Origin: an uncultured Eubacteriales bacterium
GTDB taxonomy: Bacteria > Bacillota > Clostridia > Peptostreptococcales > Anaerovoracaceae
Direction: 5' to 3'
NCBI GenBank assembly: GCA_900540145.1
Contig: UQEW01000007.1
Coordinates: 1 to 45,701 of the forward strand
DNA: 45,701 nucleotides
Position numbers and translations under genes: made by a program
In this document: in pieces, positions 33,990-42,040 of the stretch
Layout: each line of letters starts with the position of its first letter
How positions within the stretch are numbered: the stretch's first letter is position 1
The notes under the pieces: model-generated
What the model was told of the DNA's origin: nothing
The model's database searches: none
The model's input: the letters and a program-made list of their open reading frames with translations, nothing else

Positions 33990-35387
33990 CTATTTCTGAG
34001 ATGCTGCCTTTTCTGCTTTTTCTTTTCTGCCATAGTAGATGTATATTACTGAACCTACCGCAGGTACGATTATCAATCCGAGAACTGACATGAGAGGGTC
34101 TTCGATGAAGTTATTGATCATCAAAGCGATAAATATGATAGTAGTGATAACAACTACCACAGGGCCTCCCGGAACCTTATAAGGTTTCTCTAACTCAGGG
34201 AATCTGTATCTGTTTACCAATACGCCGGCTACACCAAGTACAGTACCTATCATTCCCATGAATACTACCAAAGTTGTTAATTCATCAAGGCTCTGCAACA
34301 AGATCAAAATGCATGACAGTACGCACTGTGTAATCAATGAAATAGCAGGTACGCCTCTCTTGGACAGATAGCCCTGTGCTTTGAAGAAGTGACCTTCCGC
34401 AGCCATGGCATAACCGATTCTGGCAAACGCAAGTACCTGACCGTTTAATGAACTGAGCATAGCAAAGAGCATAGTCACTACAACCAGAATGCTTCCAGCT
34501 GTTCCGAACATTCTCTCAGCTACTTCAGTACCCAGATAAAGCTGCTCATTTTCTATCATGGTTTTTGCTTCTTCTACAGGTATAACTCTGTAAATAGCGA
34601 AGTTGAATAAGAAATAAAGAACAGCAACTGCAGCAACACCTATAGTGAGCGCCAGAGGAAGGCTTCTCTTAGGATTCTTCATTTCTTCACCCATGTTGGC
34701 TACGTTGGACCAACCTTCGTAAGCCCACAAGGTTGCCAGCACAGCGAAGCATACTACGCTGAGTCCTCCGCCAAAGCTGAGAGTTTCACCGTTTTCATCA
34801 ACAGGAACAGGACTCATATCAGGCATATGATTGCCTACAAAGATAGCGGCCACCAAGATTACTACCATAGGTATTATCTTAGCGATAAATGAAATGTTAG
34901 CGAATATGGCAGCTTCCTTTACTCCGAGAATGTTGTAAACCGTAAACAGAATAACCAATACGACAGCTATCGCCTTGATATTTCCATCAGTCATACCCGG
35001 GAAGAAATCAACCAGCGCCGTAGGTATAGCTATAGCAACAGCAGCTATAGAGCCAGGACTTGCCAGCAGCCACTGGCTGAATCCATACATATATCCTATT
35101 ACAGGGTGATATACCTCAGTCAGATAAGCTGTAAGTCCACCTGCTCTAGGTCTTGATGAACCCAATTCAGATACGCAAAGCGCACCCAGCAAACTTATAA
35201 CACCACCAATGATCCAGCACATCAATGCTGTACCGGTATCGTAATTTGCTCTCTGCAAAACGTATGAACCCAGATAGAAAATACCTGAGCCTACCATTAT
35301 GCCAGCTACGATACTTACGCCGCTGAAGACGGATATCTCTTTTCTAAATTCACCGCCTTCAAGCGCACTCTTTTTCTTGCTTGACAT
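33990..35387 (-). CDS. APC-superfamily amino-acid permease (LAT-like)
   Basis: This 465-residue protein has about 12 transmembrane helices. The N-terminal VSIVAGIMVGSGIFYLGSYV matches the substrate-binding first helix (GSGIF) of L-type amino-acid transporters such as SteT and YkbA. GGAGG precedes the ATG. Its single-gene operon has a sigma54 promoter at 35444-35459 matching that of the hydrolase operon 4.5 kb away. I infer that it imports the substrate or inducer of those enzymes, or exchanges a product. Confidence 0.93.
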   Translation of the reverse strand: MSSKKKSALEGGEFRKEISVFSGVSIVAGIMVGSGIFYLGSYVLQRANYDTGTALMCWIIGGVISLLGALCVSELGSSRPRAGGLTAYLTEVYHPVIGYMYGFSQWLLASPGSIAAVAIAIPTALVDFFPGMTDGNIKAIAVVLVILFTVYNILGVKEAAIFANISFIAKIIPMVVILVAAIFVGNHMPDMSPVPVDENGETLSFGGGLSVVCFAVLATLWAYEGWSNVANMGEEMKNPKRSLPLALTIGVAAVAVLYFLFNFAIYRVIPVEEAKTMIENEQLYLGTEVAERMFGTAGSILVVVTMLFAMLSSLNGQVLAFARIGYAMAAEGHFFKAQGYLSKRGVPAISLITQCVLSCILILLQSLDELTTLVVFMGMIGTVLGVAGVLVNRYRFPELEKPYKVPGGPVVVVITTIIFIALMINNFIEDPLMSVLGLIIVPAVGSVIYIYYGRKEKAEKAASQK

Positions 35388-35443
35388 TTTTCTCCTCCTA
35401 CCTTAAAGTTTGGAAATAAAAAATAATTACAAAATTAACTATA

Positions 35444-35459
35444 CGCAAAATTTATGCCA
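35444..35459 (-). promoter_or_regulatory. Sigma54 (-24/-12) promoter of the APC permease
   Basis: Minus-strand TGGCATAAATTTTGCG keeps the GG and GC elements at correct spacing and shares TGGCAT and TTGCG with the hydrolase-operon promoter. It lies about 57 bases before the ATG, nearly the same distance as the other promoter. A 12-base palindrome TTTACATGTAAA at 35534-35545 upstream is a possible activator site, but I found no matching copy at the other promoter. Confidence 0.75.
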
Positions 35460-35548
35460 AAATTCGAAGTGACTTTTTTTCGCATTTAACTTGCTTCTAG
35501 AAAACATATACAAAATGTTAGCAGAAAATTTTCTTTACATGTAAAATA

Positions 35549-37483
35549 TTATTCTAACTCAAAAGCCCCCGTATAAAGCTGATAATAACGGCCTTTTTTC
35601 TCAAGAAGCTGTTCATGATTTCCTCTTTCGATTATATGACCGTGATCCATAACCATGATTACATCAGAATTTTGTATGGTAGATAAACGATGTGCTATCA
35701 CAAATACTGTCCTGCCATGCATTAAATTATCCATACCTTTTTGCACTATAGACTCAGTCCTGGTATCTATAGACGATGTAGCCTCATCCAATATCATTAC
35801 CGGAGGGTCTGCTACTGCGGCGCGAGCGATAGAGATCAGCTGCCTCTGTCCCTGCGAAAGTCCGCTTCCGTCGCCTTCCAATACTGTATCATAACCATCA
35901 GGCAGCATCCTTATGAAACCGTCGGCGTTGGCCAGCTTTGCTGCTGCTATGCATTCTTCATCAGTAGCATCCAAACGTCCATATCTGATGTTTTCCATCA
36001 CAGTACCTGTAAACAGATTTACATCCTGCAGTACCACACCCAGGGAACGGCGCAAATCATATTTCTTTATTCTGTTTATATTTATACCATCGTATTTTAT
36101 CTTTCCATCGGCTATATCATAAAACCTGTTTATAAGATTAGTTATGGTCGTTTTGCCGGCGCCTGTAGCTCCTACAAGGGCAACCTTCTGACCCGGCTCT
36201 GCATATATACAAATGTCATGAAGAACCAATTCGTCATCAGTATATCCAAAGTCGACATCATTCAAGTCAATCCTTCCCTGCATCGGAATCAGTTTGTCGC
36301 CATCTTTCCAAGCCCAATGACCTGTTCTCTTCTCACATTCCTCAAGTTCTCCGTCAGGGCCATGACAAGCATTGACCAGCGTAACGGTACCGTTGTCCTC
36401 TTCAGGTTTTTCATCCAGCAGCTCAAATATTCTCGAGGCTCCCGCCATAGCCATAATGACCGAATTCAGCTGTTGGGAAACCTGCGCTATAGGATTTATG
36501 AAGTTTCTTGAAAGAGTAAGAAAGGAAGCAATAGTACCAAGCGTCAACACTTCTTCTCCGCCTATGGATAAATTTGTAACTCCTGCAATTCCCAGGGCTC
36601 CGCCTACCACAGCTATGACCACGTAAAGCACAAAACCCAAGTTATTGGTCGCAGGCATCAGAACATTGGCCAGCGTGTTGGCAATAGCTGCCGTTTCTCC
36701 CAAGTTTTCATTTTTAACACTGAATCTTTCTTTAGCCTTTTCTTCATAACAAAAGACTTTCACAACCTTCTGTCCATTTATCATTTCCTCTATATAGCCG
36801 TTGACGTCGCCTATGCTTCTCTGTTGTTTCATAAAGTATTTGCCGCTCTTGGAGGCAATCTTTTTTACGACTAACAGAATTAATGCAGTAAATACTAAAA
36901 CTATCAATGTCAGCCAAATGCTCAAATGAACCATCGAAATAAACACAGCTATCATGGACACCACTGACGAAAACAAGTTAGGTAAGCTCTGAGATATCAT
37001 CTGTCTCAAAGTATCAGCGTCATTGGTGTAATAACTCATTATATCGCCGTGGGTATGTGTGTCAAAATATTTGATAGGCAATCCTTGCATCTTGGTAAAC
37101 ATTTCATCCCTTATTTCTTTGAGTACGCTCTGAGCCATAATGGCCATTGTCCTGGAATAAAACAGAGATGCAAACACTCCGGCAAGAAACACTGCCGCCA
37201 TGGTTCCTATTATCCTTAAAAGCCCTCCAAATACCGGCGACGCTTCCATAAGCAGCGGGCTTATATAATCATCTATCAATGTCTGCAGGAACAGAGATGA
37301 AGCAACGCTGGCGGCAGAGCTTATCAATATGCATACGACTACTACCACCAGTTTAAAGCGATGTTTCTCCAGGTATGACATGAGCCTCTTTATAGTTCCC
37401 GGCTTGAATCTCTGACCATCAGGAACTGCTCCGAATCCTTTTTGCCTCCCCATAGGCATTTTTCGCGTTTCATTATTGCTCAC
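35549..37483 (-). CDS. Heterodimeric multidrug ABC exporter, subunit with intact Walker B
   Basis: This 644-residue half-transporter has six transmembrane helices and an ATPase domain: Walker A GATGAGKTT, Walker B MILDEATS with catalytic Glu, H-loop VIAHR. Its signature is LSQGQ rather than LSGGQ. A 35-residue insert (RTGHWAWKDGD region) before the ATPase domain is typical of YfiC/LmrD-like subunits. I chose GTG 37483 because AGGAGGT lies seven bases upstream. It overlaps the partner gene by 11 bases. Confidence 0.93.
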   Translation of the reverse strand: MSNNETRKMPMGRQKGFGAVPDGQRFKPGTIKRLMSYLEKHRFKLVVVVVCILISSAASVASSLFLQTLIDDYISPLLMEASPVFGGLLRIIGTMAAVFLAGVFASLFYSRTMAIMAQSVLKEIRDEMFTKMQGLPIKYFDTHTHGDIMSYYTNDADTLRQMISQSLPNLFSSVVSMIAVFISMVHLSIWLTLIVLVFTALILLVVKKIASKSGKYFMKQQRSIGDVNGYIEEMINGQKVVKVFCYEEKAKERFSVKNENLGETAAIANTLANVLMPATNNLGFVLYVVIAVVGGALGIAGVTNLSIGGEEVLTLGTIASFLTLSRNFINPIAQVSQQLNSVIMAMAGASRIFELLDEKPEEDNGTVTLVNACHGPDGELEECEKRTGHWAWKDGDKLIPMQGRIDLNDVDFGYTDDELVLHDICIYAEPGQKVALVGATGAGKTTITNLINRFYDIADGKIKYDGININRIKKYDLRRSLGVVLQDVNLFTGTVMENIRYGRLDATDEECIAAAKLANADGFIRMLPDGYDTVLEGDGSGLSQGQRQLISIARAAVADPPVMILDEATSSIDTRTESIVQKGMDNLMHGRTVFVIAHRLSTIQNSDVIMVMDHGHIIERGNHEQLLEKKGRYYQLYTGAFELE

Positions 37484-39227
37484 TGAGTCCACCTCCTTTG
37501 TTCTGAGATTCATATACTTCTCTATAAATCTCGCTTCTTTCCATCAGCTCATCGTGGCTTCCCACGTCTGCAATCTTGCCGTCATCCAATACGATAATCT
37601 GATCAGCATCCTGAACAGATGCTACTCTCTGTGCGATGATGATCTTGGTAGTATTTGGTATCTCATCACGGAATGCTTGCCTTATCATAGCGTCAGTCTT
37701 CATGTCTACCGCACTGGTCGAATCATCAAGTATAAGTATCTTAGGCTTTTTAAGCAAAGCCCTTGCTATGCATAATCTTTGCTTTTGTCCTCCTGATACG
37801 TTGGTGCCTCCCTGTTCGATATATGTGTCATAACCGTCTTCAAAGCCGTTTATAAACTCATCGGCACATGCCAATTTGCAGGCATGGCGAAGTTCTTCAT
37901 CAGTAGCGTGTTCATTACCCCATCTTAAGTTTTCAGCTATAGAACCGGAAAACAAAGTATTTTTCTGAAGCACCATAGCCACCTGATTTCTCAGGCTTTC
38001 AACATGATACTCCCTTACATCTTTCCCGCCGACCTTAACAGAGCCTTTGCTTACATCGTAAAGTCTGGGGATAAGTTGCACCAAGCTGGATTTAGCTGAA
38101 CCGGTAGCACCTATTATTCCTACTGTCTGACCGCTTTTTATATGCAAATCAATGTCGTCCAGCACCTCTTTATCTTTGGATTTTCCATAGCTGAAATGCA
38201 CATGGTCAAAGTCAATGGACCCGTCTTGTACTTCATATATAGGATTTTCCGGATCATGCAGATTGCTTTCTTCGTCAAGCAATTCCACAATACGTTCTCC
38301 CGAAGCCCTGGCCATGGTCAGCATAACGAAGATCATGGATATCATCATCAAACTCATAAGTATTTGCATAGAATAAGTTATCAAACTGATAAGCTCTCCT
38401 GTAGAAAGTCCGATATCGGGATTATTGCCGCTGGATACTATAGCCCTTGCTCCGAACCAGGATATCAGCAGCATGGTCAAATACATGCAGAATTGCATAA
38501 GAGGATTAATAAATGCCATTATTTTCTCTGCTTTAGAAAAGTCCAAATATATTTTTTGTGATGTGTTTCCAAACTTTTCTATCTCATGGTCCTGGCGGTT
38601 AAAGGATTTTACAACTCTTATACCGCTTAAATTTTCCTGGACTACGTTATTTAATTTATCATATGTCTTAAAAACACGATTAAATATCGGATGTACTGCT
38701 TTTATCATTATGCCCAAACCAAGAAGCAGCAAAGGCATAACACATAGAAAAATAAGAGAAAGCTCGGCATCGATACGAAAAGATGCGATAAGCGCAAATA
38801 CCAGCATGCCTGGAGCCCTCGTTGCTATTCTGATAAGCATTTGGAAAGCCATCTGTACGTTGGTAATGTCTGTAGTCAGCCTGGTTACTATGCTGGCTGT
38901 CGAAAACTTATCTATATTCGAGAAAGAAAATTCTTGTACATGGTCATACATGTCTCCTCTCAAATTTTTGGCAAACCCTGCCGCGGCCACTGCAGAAGTT
39001 TTTCCGGCACCTACCCCCAGCGCCAACGCAACCGCTGCTGAAATTAAAAGGGCAATACCGTATTTAATTATTTCCGGCATTGAACCGCCATCTATACCTT
39101 GGTCGATGAGTTCCGCCATTATCAATGGAATCAAAATTTCCAAAATAACCTCACCCAATACAAGTATAGGTGTGAGAATAGCGTATTTTTTATACTCTCT
39201 TATATGTTTCGCTAATTTCTTAACCAT
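37473..39227 (-). CDS. Heterodimeric multidrug ABC exporter, subunit with degenerate site
   Basis: This 584-residue half-transporter has six helices and an ATPase domain. Walker A is GATGSAKSS, the signature VSGGQ is intact, Walker B is LILDDSTS with Asp in place of catalytic Glu, and the H-loop is IIAQR with Gln for His. Such asymmetry is known for LmrCD, BmrCD and TM287/288, where one of two ATP sites is non-hydrolytic. AGGAGG precedes the ATG. It follows the MarR gene after 31 bases. Confidence 0.94.
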   Translation of the reverse strand: MVKKLAKHIREYKKYAILTPILVLGEVILEILIPLIMAELIDQGIDGGSMPEIIKYGIALLISAAVALALGVGAGKTSAVAAAGFAKNLRGDMYDHVQEFSFSNIDKFSTASIVTRLTTDITNVQMAFQMLIRIATRAPGMLVFALIASFRIDAELSLIFLCVMPLLLLGLGIMIKAVHPIFNRVFKTYDKLNNVVQENLSGIRVVKSFNRQDHEIEKFGNTSQKIYLDFSKAEKIMAFINPLMQFCMYLTMLLISWFGARAIVSSGNNPDIGLSTGELISLITYSMQILMSLMMISMIFVMLTMARASGERIVELLDEESNLHDPENPIYEVQDGSIDFDHVHFSYGKSKDKEVLDDIDLHIKSGQTVGIIGATGSAKSSLVQLIPRLYDVSKGSVKVGGKDVREYHVESLRNQVAMVLQKNTLFSGSIAENLRWGNEHATDEELRHACKLACADEFINGFEDGYDTYIEQGGTNVSGGQKQRLCIARALLKKPKILILDDSTSAVDMKTDAMIRQAFRDEIPNTTKIIIAQRVASVQDADQIIVLDDGKIADVGSHDELMERSEIYREVYESQNKGGGLSEQ

Positions 39228-39258
39228 CTTGCTTGCGTATACCTCCTTTTATTATTGG

Positions 39259-39693
39259 TCATTTCTTCATATTGTCTTTCATACGCTCTAAATATGTATA
39301 AAGCTGTTCTATCTCTTCAGGAGAAAATCCTGCTGTAAGTTTTTTCTCCATTTTATTTTTTTCTGCAATCATATTTTTTCGCATTTCCTCTCCTTTCTCT
39401 GTTATTATGATTTTTTTCAGCCTGGCGTCACCTGTAACGCCCTTTCTTGCCACCAGCTCTTTAGCTTCCATCAGAGAAAGGATTTTGGAAGCAGTCGACC
39501 TGGTTATTCCAAAATTTTCTTCGAAGTCGCGTTGAAACACATCTCTGTTTTTATTATCGTGCAGATAAAACAAAATATATCCATTTGCTGTGGAAATTTT
39601 CATCAACTCACTATGTATATTTTTTTCAAGATTTCTTTTTATCAAGTGAGTTAAAATTCCTAATTGTTTTCCGATATCATGTCTTTCTTTCAT
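39259..39693 (-). CDS. MarR-family transcriptional regulator
   Basis: This 144-residue winged-helix protein has the MarR core: EENFGITRSTASKILSLME is the recognition helix region and RLKKIIITEKG the wing. It heads the exporter operon, as is usual for drug-responsive repressors. Two 16-base palindromes at 39716-39731 and 39733-39748 lie between the -10 element and the start codon and are candidate binding sites. Its promoter overlaps the terminator of the neighbouring metal ATPase gene. Confidence 0.92.
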   Translation of the reverse strand: MKERHDIGKQLGILTHLIKRNLEKNIHSELMKISTANGYILFYLHDNKNRDVFQRDFEENFGITRSTASKILSLMEAKELVARKGVTGDARLKKIIITEKGEEMRKNMIAEKNKMEKKLTAGFSPEEIEQLYTYLERMKDNMKK

Positions 39694-39715
39694 TTCACAT
39701 CACCTTTGTTTGATT

Positions 39716-39748
39716 TTTGTCATATGTCAAACTGTTGTATGTTCAACA
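39716..39748. promoter_or_regulatory. Two adjacent palindromes, likely MarR operators
   Basis: TTTGTCATATGTCAAA (39716-39731, two mismatched centre-flanking positions) and TGTTGTATGTTCAACA (39733-39748, perfect TGTTG/CAACA ends) lie next to each other directly downstream of the -10 box. Their size and position fit MarR repressor sites. Confidence 0.6.
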
Positions 39749-39777
39749 ATTATAGTAATAAAAAACCCCTTAGTCAA
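39749..39777 (-). promoter_or_regulatory. SigmaA promoter of the MarR-exporter operon
   Basis: TTGACT and consensus TATAAT are separated by exactly 17 bases on the minus strand. The -35 lies in the loop and stem of the upstream terminator (39760-39788), so the two signals share DNA. Confidence 0.75.
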
Positions 39778-39788
39778 GGGGGTTTTTT
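39760..39788 (-). terminator. Intrinsic terminator of the metal ATPase operon
   Basis: AAAAAACCCC and GGGGTTTTTT form the stem, with a T6 run on the minus strand. It lies 19 bases past the ATPase stop. It also contains the -35 of the next operon. Confidence 0.85.
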
Positions 39789-39806
39789 GTCGATTTAGTG
39801 AAAGTT

Positions 39807-41666
39807 TTATTTACTTGTTGCGAATCTTATATTAAGACATCTCAAAGCATTTATTATAGCTATCACAGAAACGCCCACGTCCGCAAAGACCGCCGCCCAA
39901 AGGCCTACAAGCCCTAAAGCGCTTAATATCAATACCAAAGCTTTTATTCCCAGAGCAAAAACGATGTTTTCTCTTACGATGGTCATCGTCTTCCTGGATA
40001 TTCTTATTACCTGAGCAAGTTTAGATGGCTGGTCATTCATTATGACCATATCCGCTGCTTCGATAGCTGCGTCAGACCCAAGGCCACCCATTGCAACTCC
40101 TACGTCTGCTCTTGCTAAAACCGGAGCATCATTAATTCCATCGCCGACAAATACCAGTTTGCCTTTGTCAGATTTGTTTTCCATAAGTTCTTCAACGATT
40201 CTAACCTTATCTGCAGGAAGCAATCTTGTATAAACCTTATCGATTCCCAGCTGCAATGCCGCTTTTTCTCCTGCCTCTTTTCCATCACCTGTGAGCATGA
40301 CGGTTTTTATTCCGCCGGCTTTAAGCTGTGATATGGCCTCTTGTGAATCATCTTTCAATTTATCTGCCAAGAGTATACATCCGCCATAGACGCCATCTAT
40401 AGCTATCAATACTTGAGTACTGCCTTTATATATTTCAAATTCCCCTTTATGACCCGTTTCTTCTTCCATAAGTTTCTTATTACCGGCAGCAACCTTATGT
40501 CCTTTAACGACAGCTTTTACGCCTTTTCCCGCCAGTTCAGAAACATCGCATACATCTCCGCTATCTATTTCTTTTCCGTATGCTTCTCTCAGAGATTGAG
40601 AAATAGGATGATTGGAATAGCATTCAGCAAGCGCAGCATATTCCAAAAGCTGATTTTCTTCAAAGCCTTCTTCAGCCCATATCTTTTCTACGTGAAATTT
40701 TCCCTCTGTCAATGTTCCCGTTTTGTCCATCACTATATATTCAGCTTTTGACATGGCTTCAAGATAATTGCTGCCTTTTACCAGCACTCCTGCTTTTGAT
40801 GCTCCGCCTATCCCTCCGAAGAAGCTCAGAGGCACCGATATCACCAGCGCGCAAGGACAAGAAACGACAAGGAAGTTGAGAGCTCTTTTTATCCAGTCGC
40901 TCCATACGGCGCCATCTATCAAAAGCGGCGGAAGTAAAGCCAGCAGCACTGCGGCTCCCACCACGATAGGGGTATATACAGCTGCAAATCTGCTTATGAA
41001 ACTTTCTGTCTTGGATTTTTTATTGGCAGCATTCTCTACCAAATCTAAAATCTTGCTTACGGTAGACTCTCCAAAATGTTTAGTTACTTCTACTGTAAGT
41101 ACTCCTCGCATGTTAACACACCCGCTGAGGACCTCATCTCCGCAGCCTACATCTCTAGGCAGCGATTCCCCTGTCAGCGCTGCAGTATCAAGAGAAGATT
41201 CGCCTTCTCTTATTATTCCGTCAAGGGGGACTTTTTCGCCCGGTCTTATAAGAATAAAGTCTCCCGGCTGAACTTGAGTGGGCGAAACCTCTTTAAATCC
41301 ATCATCTGTTTTAAGATTTGCCACATCCGGCTTAATATCCATAAGCTGTGTTATAGATTTTCGCGACTTTCCTACAGCATAATCTTCGAAAAGCTCTCCT
41401 ATCTGATAAAACAGCATGACTGCCACTGCTTCAGGATATTCTCCGATGAAAAAAGCTCCTATAGATGCCACCGACATCAAAAAATTCTCATCCAGCATCT
41501 GTCCCCTCAAGATGCCTCTCGCAGCTTTCCAAATGACTTTATATCCAACTACTGTATACGCTGCCAAAAACCCTATCAAACCGAGGTATGCAGGGCTTTC
41601 AGGCAAAAATATAGCAGTTGCGAACAATATTGCACCGATTATTATTCTTATAAGACGTTTTTTCAT
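39807..41666 (-). CDS. zntA: Zn/Cd/Pb-exporting P1B-type ATPase (ZntA/CadA-like)
   Basis: This 619-residue heavy-metal ATPase has TGES (165-168), CPC (270-272), DKTGT (314-318) and GDGINDAP. K575 and D596 in the last helices have the same 21-residue spacing as the metal ligands K693 and D714 of E. coli ZntA, supporting Zn/Cd/Pb(II) rather than copper. It lacks the usual N-terminal metal-binding domain, which is a separate gene just upstream. AAGGTGG precedes the ATG. Export from the cytosol is expected. Confidence 0.94.
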   Translation of the reverse strand: MKKRLIRIIIGAILFATAIFLPESPAYLGLIGFLAAYTVVGYKVIWKAARGILRGQMLDENFLMSVASIGAFFIGEYPEAVAVMLFYQIGELFEDYAVGKSRKSITQLMDIKPDVANLKTDDGFKEVSPTQVQPGDFILIRPGEKVPLDGIIREGESSLDTAALTGESLPRDVGCGDEVLSGCVNMRGVLTVEVTKHFGESTVSKILDLVENAANKKSKTESFISRFAAVYTPIVVGAAVLLALLPPLLIDGAVWSDWIKRALNFLVVSCPCALVISVPLSFFGGIGGASKAGVLVKGSNYLEAMSKAEYIVMDKTGTLTEGKFHVEKIWAEEGFEENQLLEYAALAECYSNHPISQSLREAYGKEIDSGDVCDVSELAGKGVKAVVKGHKVAAGNKKLMEEETGHKGEFEIYKGSTQVLIAIDGVYGGCILLADKLKDDSQEAISQLKAGGIKTVMLTGDGKEAGEKAALQLGIDKVYTRLLPADKVRIVEELMENKSDKGKLVFVGDGINDAPVLARADVGVAMGGLGSDAAIEAADMVIMNDQPSKLAQVIRISRKTMTIVRENIVFALGIKALVLILSALGLVGLWAAVFADVGVSVIAIINALRCLNIRFATSK

Positions 41667-41713
41667 TTTATGCCACCTTGTTTCCCCTTCTGCAAAATCT
41701 AACCAATGCTGAA

Positions 41714-41935
41714 TTACAGTTCCTTGATTTCAACATCAGGTTCAATCTTTTTAACTATCTTCTTAGCCTTTTTAACTATATCATCTATCTTGCTGTCTTC
41801 TCCTTCAAAGGTAAGCTTTGTGGTAAGAAAATTAACACTGGCGTCTGTCACTCCATCGATATCTGCCACTCCTCTCTCTATTTTAGCAGCACAGTTAGCA
41901 CAGCAAAGTCCTTCTAATAAATAAGTCTTTTTCAT
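41714..41935 (-). CDS. Free-standing heavy-metal-associated domain protein
   Basis: This 73-residue ferredoxin-like metal-binding domain has GLCCANCAAKIE, with CxxC preceded by an extra Cys. The start is ATG 41935 with GGAGGAG four bases upstream; a longer frame to 41962 runs into the operator. It ends 47 bases before the ATPase and probably delivers metal to it or replaces its missing N-terminal domain. It is the first gene of the zinc-responsive operon. Confidence 0.9.
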   Translation of the reverse strand: MKKTYLLEGLCCANCAAKIERGVADIDGVTDASVNFLTTKLTFEGEDSKIDDIVKKAKKIVKKIEPDVEIKEL

Positions 41936-41962
41936 TTTACTCCTCCATAAAATCAAAAACAA

Positions 41963-41978
41963 TTGAGCATTTATTCAA
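41963..41978. promoter_or_regulatory. SmtB/CzrA-type operator, downstream copy
   Basis: TTGAGCATTTATTCAA contains TGA-N8-TCA and is close to the known SmtB site core TGAACAGTTATTCA. It lies just downstream of the -10 box of the heavy-metal operon, where a bound repressor would block transcription. Confidence 0.75.
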
Positions 41979-41986
41979 CTGTTTAT

Positions 41987-42016
41987 AGTATAGTTGAATA
42001 TTCGCTCAATTGTCAA
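41987..42016 (-). promoter_or_regulatory. SigmaA promoter of the heavy-metal export operon
   Basis: Minus-strand TTGACA (-35) and TATACT (-10) are separated by 18 bases. The spacer is almost filled by one SmtB-type operator and a second follows the -10, an arrangement expected for metal-derepressed promoters. Confidence 0.8.
41994..42009. promoter_or_regulatory. SmtB/CzrA-type operator, spacer copy
   Basis: TTGAATATTCGCTCAA matches the reverse complement of the other operator at 13 of 16 positions. It occupies the spacer between -35 and -10. Confidence 0.75.
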
Positions 42017-42040
42017 TAGTTTTTTTGAAATTATTAAAAA

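Noticed and set aside
30961..35500. A shared upstream activator site at the two sigma54 promoters
   Set aside because: A partly similar ACTTTTTTT..ATTTA stretch occurs near both, but at different distances and in AT-rich DNA, so I do not call it.
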